Positions 1 through 5,033 of a stretch of 7,334 nt of DNA are shown here, piece after piece. Position 1 is the first letter of the stretch, and each line of letters opens with the position of its first letter. The stretch spans positions 1 through 7,334 of the forward strand of contig RZZF01000089.1 in the NCBI GenBank assembly GCA_009929975.1, given 5' to 3'. The notes below the pieces were generated by a model that saw only the letters and a program-made list of their open reading frames with translations, had not been told where the DNA came from and made no database searches. The translations under genes and the position numbers were made by a program. The DNA comes from Clostridia bacterium (GTDB lineage: Bacteria > Bacillota > Clostridia > Saccharofermentanales > UBA5734).

Positions 1-1
1 G

Positions 2-1249
2 AACAAGGTCATCAGTCATACGATCCTGCCCGGCCAGGGCGCGGAAATCGAAATGTCCATGCGGGTCTGTGACTGTGCCTTTAATGGGTTTGAGTTCGCG
101 GCACTGCCTTTTTCGTTTCCGTTTGAGCTGCCCGACACCGATCCGCTGGTTGATGAAATGGTCAGCCTGTCCGATGCCGTAGCCGGCCTGAGTGATGGAC
201 TCAGCCAACTGGCGGCCGGAGTGGCCGAGCTCGGTCAGGGTGCCCGCGATCTGACCGCTGGTTCAGAGGATTATGCAGATGGACTGGCTGCTCTCGATCG
301 AAATTCCGCTGCGCTTGTCCAATCATCGGAACAAATCCAGTCAGCTCTGCAACAGATTGGCAGCGCACTCGCGGTAGAGGATTTCGCCGGAGACGATCTC
401 GCCGCTCTGGCTGAACTGCCGGGAGTCCTGCAGCAGCTGGCGGCAGGGCTGGATCAGCTGGCGGCCGGCATGACTGAGCTGCAGAGCGGGTTTACCGATG
501 CTCACACGGCGCTTGCGAGCGCGATTGACGCGATTCCGGATACGGATATCAACCCGTCAGAGCTCTATGCGGCGATTTATGGCCAGGTCCAGCTGGAAGA
601 ACAGCTGGGTGAGCTGATGCGCTACTACGGCGCGGCCAAAGGAGTTCAGGGAACGTACGCGGCAGTGGAAGGTGCTTTCAGCGGGGTCAGCTACAGCCTG
701 ATCGAAATGCGGACGTCCATACAGGAAATCGCGGATGTCATGAATTCGATGGCAGATGAACTGCTGCAGTCGCTCGGTACGATTCAGATCATGGAGGAAC
801 TGGCCGCGCTCAGTCAGGGATTAACCCAGCTGCAGACTGAATATCAGCGATTTCACCAGGGTCTGGCCGGCTACACCGATGGCGTCCATGATCTGGCACA
901 GGGCTACCGCGGGATTCATAGCGGCATCGGCAGCGTTTCGGAGGGAATTGATTCGATGGCCGGAGGGGCATCTGACCTTGCGGATGGCGGCAGGGACCTG
1001 ACGGCTGGCGTGAGTGATCTGCCGGTCCGGATCGAGGAAGGCCTCACGGATCTGATGGGCCAGTATGATGTTGCCGCGTTTGTGCCCCGTTCCTTTGTAT
1101 CAGACAAGAATACTGAGGTAAGCGCTGTACAGTTTGTCCTGCGCACAGATCCTGTCACGGCTGATTCAGCGCCGGATATGGAGCCGCCGCCCCCTGAACG
1201 CCTCAATTTTTTCCAGAAACTGTTGAAACTGTTCGGACTGCTGAACTGA
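2..1249 (+). CDS. xxxLxxG heptad-repeat protein (YhgE/Pip-type repeats), 5' partial
   Basis: The frame is open from base 2 to the TGA at 1247–1249 (415 codons). Protein-like sequence continues upstream of the first ATG (53), which has no Shine-Dalgarno, so the true start lies left of the window. The visible part opens with a beta-like stretch and then three blocks of the degenerate heptad xxxLxxG: five units at 179–283, three at 428–490 and ten at 800–1009. These repeats are found in YhgE/Pip proteins and in proteins encoded beside MMPL/RND-type exporters. Between blocks the sequence is helical and rich in Gln, Ala and Leu. The C-terminus has a short conserved-looking strand (around VQFVLRTDP), a Pro-rich linker and an amphipathic end (FFQKLLKLFGLLN). 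No membrane segment is seen, unlike full YhgE/Pip proteins, which end in several. Inference: a secreted or periplasm-like coiled rod serving an envelope transporter encoded upstream. Exact function is unknown. Confidence 0.75.
   Translation, partial: NKVISHTILPGQGAEIEMSMRVCDCAFNGFEFAALPFSFPFELPDTDPLVDEMVSLSDAVAGLSDGLSQLAAGVAELGQGARDLTAGSEDYADGLAALDRNSAALVQSSEQIQSALQQIGSALAVEDFAGDDLAALAELPGVLQQLAAGLDQLAAGMTELQSGFTDAHTALASAIDAIPDTDINPSELYAAIYGQVQLEEQLGELMRYYGAAKGVQGTYAAVEGAFSGVSYSLIEMRTSIQEIADVMNSMADELLQSLGTIQIMEELAALSQGLTQLQTEYQRFHQGLAGYTDGVHDLAQGYRGIHSGIGSVSEGIDSMAGGASDLADGGRDLTAGVSDLPVRIEEGLTDLMGQYDVAAFVPRSFVSDKNTEVSAVQFVLRTDPVTADSAPDMEPPPPERLNFFQKLLKLFGLLN
800..1009 (+). repeat. Ten consecutive 21-bp heptad codon repeats within the coding region
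   Basis: Ten successive seven-codon units fit xxxLxxG in register, for example LAALSQG, VHDLAQG, ASDLADG and GRDLTAG. The unit at 821–841 lacks the Gly, and several others replace Leu with Ile, Val, Met, Phe or Tyr. The DNA of the units has diverged, so this is a protein-level repeat and not a recent tandem duplication. Confidence 0.75.
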
Positions 1250-1273
1250 TCCTGACGATCCGATTCTCCCGGA

Positions 1274-1302
1274 TTGACGAATGCCAGGCATCTGTGTACG
1301 AT
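1274..1302 (+). promoter_or_regulatory. Sigma-A-type promoter for the DUF438 gene
   Basis: A -35 box TTGACG (1274–1279, 5/6 to consensus) and a -10 box TACGAT (1297–1302, 4/6) are separated by the optimal 17 bp. Transcription would start near 1309, giving a leader of about 90 nt before the ATG at 1400. This is a consensus match only. Confidence 0.5.
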
Positions 1303-1311
1303 ATGGCTAAC

Positions 1312-1347
1312 CCGGCTTTTCCTTCGCTGTGAGGCAGGAGAAGCCGG
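1312..1347 (+). terminator. Strong 12-bp hairpin: terminator of the heptad gene or 5' leader structure
   Basis: The left arm CCGGCTTTTCCT (1312–1323) pairs with AGGAGAAGCCGG (1336–1347) over 12 bp with one U·G wobble, around a 12-nt loop. The tail is only TCTTC then AAATT, so the U-tract is poor for a classic intrinsic terminator. It lies 62 bp past the heptad-gene stop, which suits a terminator. It also begins about 3 nt after the start predicted from the 1274–1302 promoter, so it could instead cap the 5' end of the DUF438 mRNA. A smaller 6-bp hairpin (AACTGA 1362–1367 with TCAGTT 1377–1382) follows just before the ribosome binding site. Confidence 0.5.
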
Positions 1348-1399
1348 TCTTCAAATTCGGGAACTGATCCAACCAGTCAGTTGAGAACAGGAGTACTTA

Positions 1400-2599
1400 A
1401 TGAATAATAGAGTCATGCAACTCGCGGCCTTGCTGCAGCGCCTGATCGATGATGAGAACCCGGCCCTGGTCGCAGACGCCTTCAGGAAGACCCTCGGTCC
1501 GATCACCAGTGCTGAGCTGGCCGAAGCGGAGAACTGGCTGGCCGAGAACGGTGTCGCGATCGAAGTGATTCAACGAGCGAATGAAAAACACGCGGACCTG
1601 GTCGCCGGCCAGCTGGAAAGCAGCCGTCAGGAACTGGCGGACCAGTTGGATCCCGGCCATCCGGCCTTTGTCCTGATGGCCGAGAACAAAGGGCTGCGCC
1701 ACTTCATTGAAATGAAACTCAAGCCATCTTTGCAACGCTATGGTGAGGAGCAAAATGAGAAGAACCGTCTCGATCTTCTGGCCGCGGCAGAGCAGCTGGC
1801 CCAGGTGGTCCGGCATTATGAGCGTAAAGAAAACCTGCTGTTTCCGTTCCTGGAAAAAGCCGGCATGACAACACCGGCGAAAGTCATGTGGGGGGTCGAT
1901 GATATCATCCGCGACCTGCTCCGAATGCTGGTCGATGCCGTCAGCGAGGATCAGCCGCTTGTCCGTCGGATCGATCTGGTCGCGAAGCGCCTGCTGGCCC
2001 AGGTTGAGCACATGATCGTCAAAGAGGAAGAAATTCTGCTGCCGATGCTGCTGCCACTGATGACAGATGGAGACTGGCTGCTGGTCGCCCGGGAGAGCCG
2101 CCATATCGGGTATGTCTTCAATCAGGGGATTGAAGGGGGCTCGCAATCGGATGCCCTGACCTGGCAGCTGGGCCGGGAAGGACAGGCGGCTGAATCCGTG
2201 TTGCAGCCTGAGGGCAGAATCAACTTGCCGAGCGGCCATCTGACGGTTGACCAGCTGACCGCGATGCTCAACACATTGCCGACTGATTTGACATTCGCGG
2301 ACAGTGATGACATCATCCGGTATTTTTCTGAAGGGAAACACCAGGTGTTCACACGGACGAGAACGATTATCGGCCGTGACCTGTATCTTTGCCATCCGCC
2401 GCAGCTGGTTCCAGTGATCCGGAAACTGATCGACGACTTCAGAAACGGCAGAAAAGACCAGGAAATCGTACCGGTGCGCAAAGGCAGTCAGCTGAATCTG
2501 ATCCGCTACTATGCGGTCCGTGATGAGCAGGGTGCGTTTATCGGTACACTGGAGGTCACGGAAGAAATTTCCGCTATTCTTGATCTGGTGCAGGATTGA
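1400..2599 (+). CDS. DUF438 – hemerythrin-like (HHE) – PAS domain protein
   Basis: A 399-residue protein with three recognisable parts. Residues about 5–75 are a DUF438 region. Residues about 87–240 form a hemerythrin-like bundle with candidate metal ligands H87, H101, H139, E144, H204, E209 and H235, in contexts such as HYERKENLLFPFLEK and MIVKEEEILLPML. Residues about 284–395 are a PAS domain with the CHPP motif (331–334) and the closing GTLEVTEEI strand. Length and order are typical of the family. The start is supported by AGGAG at 1389–1393, 6 nt before the ATG. HHE domains often bind a di-iron centre that reacts with O2 or NO, and PAS domains sense small ligands, so this is probably a cytoplasmic redox/gas sensor or an iron-sulfur-repair-like protein. 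There is no output domain (kinase, cyclase or HTH). The Crp/Fnr gene 85 bp downstream is a plausible functional partner. Confidence 0.88.
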   Translation: MNNRVMQLAALLQRLIDDENPALVADAFRKTLGPITSAELAEAENWLAENGVAIEVIQRANEKHADLVAGQLESSRQELADQLDPGHPAFVLMAENKGLRHFIEMKLKPSLQRYGEEQNEKNRLDLLAAAEQLAQVVRHYERKENLLFPFLEKAGMTTPAKVMWGVDDIIRDLLRMLVDAVSEDQPLVRRIDLVAKRLLAQVEHMIVKEEEILLPMLLPLMTDGDWLLVARESRHIGYVFNQGIEGGSQSDALTWQLGREGQAAESVLQPEGRINLPSGHLTVDQLTAMLNTLPTDLTFADSDDIIRYFSEGKHQVFTRTRTIIGRDLYLCHPPQLVPVIRKLIDDFRNGRKDQEIVPVRKGSQLNLIRYYAVRDEQGAFIGTLEVTEEISAILDLVQD

Positions 2600-2639
2600 T
2601 CTTTTCGCCTGTCATATCGGTGATGCAGCCTGGGCTTTA

Positions 2640-2648
2640 TGCTATACT
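2640..2648 (+). promoter_or_regulatory. Extended -10 promoter of the Crp/Fnr gene
   Basis: TGC followed by TATACT (-10 at 2643–2648, 5/6) forms an extended -10 element. No good -35 is present 17 bp upstream (GTGATG at 2620–2625), which is typical of extended -10 promoters or of promoters needing an activator. The start would be near 2655, about 30 nt before the ATG. The gene may therefore be transcribed separately from the DUF438 gene as well as by read-through, since no convincing terminator lies between them. Confidence 0.5.
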
Positions 2649-2684
2649 GGATAATGTCAGTCAACCGTAATGTGAGGGAAAAGA

Positions 2685-3419
2685 ATGAAGAAATTATGTG
2701 AGACGCTGTCTGCGACGCCACTGTTTGCCGGCCTGAATCATGACGCTTTTCATGATTACTGCAGCAAGACGAATGTACGTCTGGTCTGGAAAGGCGAGGT
2801 CCTGGTGAATGAAGGGGATCCTTGCAACAGCATCGGAATGATTGTGGACGGTCAGCTCGCGCTGCAGAAATATTCCAGTTCAGGTGACTTCGCGACATTG
2901 GAACTGCTCGGACCGAATGATCTGTTCGGTGATGATCTGATCTTCGGCGTCCGGCGCACCTATCCGCTGACGATTGAAGCGGTGACGAATTCCAAGGTTG
3001 TCTTTGTCTCACGGGATGTACTGATGAGTCTTTTATATGAAGCGCCCGCGATCATGCAGAACTTTCTATCAATTCTGTCAGATCGGGTTCAGCAGCAAAA
3101 TCGGCGTATCCTGCTGCTTTCACAGAAAAGCCTGCGCCAGAAAATATCGAACTACCTGCTGGATCTGCTGCGCGAGCAGCGGGAAAAAGAAGGCGAGTCA
3201 CCGAGACTGGCGCGACTGACGGTCTCAACTCAGGCTGTCGAACTGCCGGTGTCCAAAGAAGTTGTATCCCGGCTGCTGGCGATGCCGCGTCCCTCGTTTT
3301 CCAGGGAACTGATCAGCATGGAGCGGGACGGACTGATCCGGGTCAGTGGCCGTGTGATCTGGCTGACCGATCTGGATCGGCTGGAAAAGGGTGTTATCGA
3401 AGGGTTTCAGTATCGCTGA
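2685..3419 (+). CDS. Crp/Fnr-family transcriptional regulator
   Basis: A 244-residue protein with a cyclic-nucleotide-binding-like beta-roll (about 12–118), a dimerisation helix (about 120–150) and a winged helix-turn-helix (about 187–228) whose recognition helix lies near PRPSFSRELISMERDGLI. GAGGG at 2674–2678 lies 6 nt before the ATG. The roll does not carry the cAMP-contacting Glu/Arg-Ser pattern of true CRP: it reads FGDDLIFGVRRTYPL around 81–95. Only three cysteines are present (C5, C26, C47), so an Fnr-type [4Fe-4S] site with four Cys is unlikely. The effector is therefore unknown. The neighbouring hemerythrin/PAS protein makes redox, O2 or NO control plausible, as for HcpR-like members in clostridia, but that is inference. 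Its target sites cannot be assigned from the window. Confidence 0.9.
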   Translation: MKKLCETLSATPLFAGLNHDAFHDYCSKTNVRLVWKGEVLVNEGDPCNSIGMIVDGQLALQKYSSSGDFATLELLGPNDLFGDDLIFGVRRTYPLTIEAVTNSKVVFVSRDVLMSLLYEAPAIMQNFLSILSDRVQQQNRRILLLSQKSLRQKISNYLLDLLREQREKEGESPRLARLTVSTQAVELPVSKEVVSRLLAMPRPSFSRELISMERDGLIRVSGRVIWLTDLDRLEKGVIEGFQYR

Positions 3420-3436
3420 CTCATCAGATCGAGTCA
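3417..3436. promoter_or_regulatory. Imperfect palindrome between the Crp/Fnr gene and cdaA (possible operator)
   Basis: TGACTC (3417–3422) and GAGTCA (3431–3436) form a 6-bp inverted repeat around 8 bp. It overlaps the TGA stop of the Crp/Fnr gene. It lacks a following T-tract, so it is not a convincing terminator. It is centred about 58 bp upstream of the start predicted for the cdaA promoter, a position compatible with activator binding. Chance occurrence is possible. Confidence 0.3.
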
Positions 3437-3449
3437 TGAGGCTTAAAAC

Positions 3450-3478
3450 TTGTACAGACCGGATACTTGACGTATCAT
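3450..3478 (+). promoter_or_regulatory. Candidate promoter of the cdaA–cdaR fusion gene
   Basis: A -10 box TATCAT (3473–3478, 5/6) lies 17 bp downstream of a weak -35 TTGTAC (3450–3455, 3/6). Transcription would start near 3485. That would place the TTG at 3467, the most upstream possible start codon, inside the promoter, and it favours translation from GTG 3512. Confidence 0.35.
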
Positions 3479-3497
3479 GGAATTCAGAAGATCACAC

Positions 3498-3514
3498 GGG
3501 GGGTTGTGCTGGTG
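3498..3514 (+). promoter_or_regulatory. Ribosome binding site and GTG start that decide the cdaA start
   Basis: The G-run 3498–3503 followed by T gives GGGGGT at 3499–3504, 5/6 to GGAGGT, 7 nt before GTG 3512. The alternative TTG at 3467 has no Shine-Dalgarno in range. GTG 3506 is only 1–2 nt from the G-run. The start is therefore best placed at 3512, with moderate certainty. Confidence 0.45.
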
Positions 3515-4900
3515 GTCAGCGATAATGGCGATCTACTGTCCGACATTGGACAGTTTATTACAGATCTGTTTCAGGATCTGACCAGCGGTCTGCTGTTTTT
3601 CGGCGGGCCGTTTGACATCGCCATGGCTGTCGCGGATATCCTGGCCACTACTTTCGTCGTCTACTATATACTCAAGATACTGCGGGATTCACGTGCCTGG
3701 CAGCTGCTCAAGGGCATGCTGATGATCATCGGTTTCGCGCTGCTCGGCAGCCTGATCGGTCTCAGTACGGTCGGATATCTGCTGAATAATACGATTTCCG
3801 TGTTCGCGATCGCCTTTGTTGTCATTTTCCAGCCTGAACTGCGCCGCGCCCTGGAAACATTCGGCCGCAGCAGCTTCAGCAAGATCTCATCGGCGATCGG
3901 AACGGATGAGACCGAACGCAATCCTGGTTTTGTCCATAATACAATTGAATCCATTGTCCGGGCCTGCGATAAAATGGCAGAAACCAGAACCGGGGCCCTG
4001 ATCATCATCGAACGCCAGACCCGGCTAGGCGAACTGATCGAGCAGGAGAATGTCGTTCATCTGGATGCCGCGGTTTCGGCCACCATGCTCCTGCAGACTT
4101 TCTATAAAGGTTCCCCGCTGCATGACGGCGCGATTGTTATTCGCAACGGCCGGATTACAGCGGCCCGCGTTCATGTGCCGCTGTCTGACACGTATCATCT
4201 GCGCAGAGATTTCGGGACACGGCATCGTGCCGCGATCGGAGCCAGTGAACTGGGCGATGCCATCGCGGTTGTTGTCTCAGAAGAACGCGGCAGCATCAGC
4301 CTTGCCCTCGATGGCCGATTGTATACACTGGATAACGCAGACGCGCTGCGCGGCCTCCTGCATAAACTGATGGCCGGTACGCAGCGGACCGGAGTCAGCC
4401 TGAGCAGTTTGTTCCGGCCGGGTCGTTTCCATGCCCAGCGGGCGAAAAACATTGATGAGATTTCGACTGACGCGACAGAAGAAGCGACGGCAGCCGACCC
4501 TGAGCGAAAGACGAAAACTCCGCGCAAGCAGCGGCTGCTGCTGGCCATTGCGTCGCTGGCGATCGCGTTTATCATCTGGCTTTATGTCCAGGTTACAATC
4601 AATCCGGTTGAAAGCCGGTCGTTTACCGTGCCGCTCAGCTACCGCAATGAAATGACGGTCGAAGAAATCGGCTATGGGATGCAGATCCCCCTGCAGTCTG
4701 TCCAGGTGACCTTGATGGGTCGTCAGGATACGATCAATGAACTGGTGCGGGAGGATATCATCGCCTATATCGATTTCGCTGAGATTGATGAGCCGGGCCT
4801 GAACAGTCTTTCAGTCCGGGTCGACACCACCGGCCTGGCCCATTTACGCCCGACCTATATTTCTCCGGAGACCGTCACCATCAATGTCTGGCTGGAATAA
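3512..4900 (+). CDS. cdaA: Diadenylate cyclase fused to a YbbR domain (CdaA–CdaR fusion)
   Basis: Makes c-di-AMP from two ATP. Counting from GTG 3512 (462 residues), an N-terminal extension leads into three membrane helices (about 34–55, 65–83, 91–106) and the CdaA hallmark FQPELRRALE. A DisA_N/DAC domain follows with the catalytic DGA (205–207) and the RHR motif in GTRHRAAIG (237–239), both intact. At about 305–341 there is a charged linker ending in positive residues (RKTKTPRKQR), then a fourth membrane helix (342–361) and one YbbR domain (about 365–462). In Bacillus subtilis these are two proteins: CdaA of about 273 residues and CdaR with several YbbR repeats. Here the frame is continuous, with no stop and no ATG, GTG or TTG in frame at the junction, so CdaR cannot be made separately. 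Predicted topology puts the cyclase in the cytoplasm and the YbbR domain outside. A longer form could start at TTG 3467. Domain assignments are firm; the direct regulatory coupling is inferred. Confidence 0.93.
   Translation: MVSDNGDLLSDIGQFITDLFQDLTSGLLFFGGPFDIAMAVADILATTFVVYYILKILRDSRAWQLLKGMLMIIGFALLGSLIGLSTVGYLLNNTISVFAIAFVVIFQPELRRALETFGRSSFSKISSAIGTDETERNPGFVHNTIESIVRACDKMAETRTGALIIIERQTRLGELIEQENVVHLDAAVSATMLLQTFYKGSPLHDGAIVIRNGRITAARVHVPLSDTYHLRRDFGTRHRAAIGASELGDAIAVVVSEERGSISLALDGRLYTLDNADALRGLLHKLMAGTQRTGVSLSSLFRPGRFHAQRAKNIDEISTDATEEATAADPERKTKTPRKQRLLLAIASLAIAFIIWLYVQVTINPVESRSFTVPLSYRNEMTVEEIGYGMQIPLQSVQVTLMGRQDTINELVREDIIAYIDFAEIDEPGLNSLSVRVDTTGLAHLRPTYISPETVTINVWLE
4424..4594 (+). 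other. Fusion junction: charged linker plus added transmembrane helix
   Basis: This stretch encodes about 37 hydrophilic residues rich in Asp, Glu, Thr and Lys, then a helix of about 20 hydrophobic residues (LLLAIASLAIAFIIWLYVQV). A positively charged run directly before the helix predicts that the linker is cytoplasmic and the following YbbR domain is extracytoplasmic. It corresponds to the end of a stand-alone CdaA joined to the N-terminal anchor of a stand-alone CdaR. Confidence 0.7.
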
Positions 4901-4908
4901 TCGCTCGG

Positions 4909-4948
4909 GTAACATTCTAGAAATATTTGTGTCACATTTCTGTAACAT
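4909..4948. repeat. Four 7-mers with exact 11-bp period (PhoB/PhoP-box-like array)
   Basis: GTAACAT (4909–4915), GAAATAT (4920–4926), GTCACAT (4931–4937) and GTAACAT (4942–4948) start 11 bp apart, separated by T-rich 4-bp spacers (TCTA, TTGT, TTCT). The second unit is the weakest, at 5/7 to the first. The last two units with flanks (4930–4947) match roughly 14 of 18 positions of the Escherichia coli Pho-box consensus built on CTGTCAT repeats. An 11-bp direct repeat is the usual arrangement for OmpR/PhoB-type response regulators. The array lies in an AT-rich gap between the cda stop codon and the glmM promoter. Confidence 0.5.
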
Positions 4949-4984
4949 AAAAGCTCAACGCCTGCAACAAGCAGGATCTTTTAT
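4947..4984 (+). terminator. Intrinsic terminator after the cda fusion gene
   Basis: An inner stem CCTGC (4961–4965) / GCAGG (4971–4975) with loop AACAA is enclosed by an outer A-U stem ATAAAAG (4947–4953) / CTTTTAT (4978–4984), separated by an internal loop. The T-rich side serves as the U-tract. The symmetric A and T tracts could also allow function on the opposite strand, though no gene is there. It ends 5 bp before the glmM -10 box. Confidence 0.6.
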
Positions 4985-4986
4985 GC

Positions 4987-4995
4987 TGTTATAAT
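4987..4995 (+). promoter_or_regulatory. Extended -10 promoter of glmM–glmS
   Basis: TGT directly followed by a perfect TATAAT (4990–4995) is a textbook extended -10 element. No good -35 is present at the standard distance (ACAAGC at 4967–4972). The start would be near 5002, giving a leader of about 30 nt before glmM. The 11-bp repeat array lies roughly 54–93 bp upstream of that start. Confidence 0.7.
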
Positions 4996-5015
4996 AGGGT
5001 GAATTCAAAGATATT

Positions 5016-5033
5016 AAGGAGACAATGTATATG
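5016..5033 (+). promoter_or_regulatory. Ribosome binding site that decides the glmM start
   Basis: AAGGAG (5016–5021) lies 9 nt before ATG 5031 but only 3 nt before the in-frame ATG 5025. The later ATG gives a protein beginning MSRLFGTDGVRG, matching the usual GlmM N-terminus, so 5031 is preferred. Confidence 0.65.

Noticed and set aside
53..1249. ATG 53 as the true start of the first gene
   Set aside because: No Shine-Dalgarno precedes it, and the same frame is open to the window edge with similar protein-like content, so the gene is 5' truncated by the window.
1397..2395. A 332-codon open frame on the - strand opposite the DUF438 gene
   Set aside because: It mirrors almost exactly a well-supported + strand gene, its translation shows no family resemblance and is rich in Gln, Arg and His, as expected for antisense of Leu/Ala/Asp-rich GC-biased codons.
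2609..2626. CTGTCATA upstream of the Crp/Fnr gene as a second Pho-type box
   Set aside because: Only one half-site is present; 11 bp on, the sequence (GTGATGC) does not match, so there is no direct repeat.
2685..3419. The regulator as an Fnr-type [4Fe-4S] oxygen sensor or a cAMP-binding CRP
   Set aside because: Only three cysteines are present, not in an Fnr arrangement, and the cAMP-contacting Glu/Arg-Ser pattern is missing, so only the family level can be claimed.
4595..4900. A separate cdaR gene translated from an internal start
   Set aside because: No in-frame ATG, GTG or TTG and no ribosome binding site is seen at the junction before the fourth membrane helix.
4930..4948. A Crp-type binding site (TGTNACA-N4-TGTNACA read as an inverted repeat)
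   Set aside because: Each half is itself nearly palindromic, so the inverted reading is a by-product; the four-unit 11-bp direct repeat explains more of the sequence.
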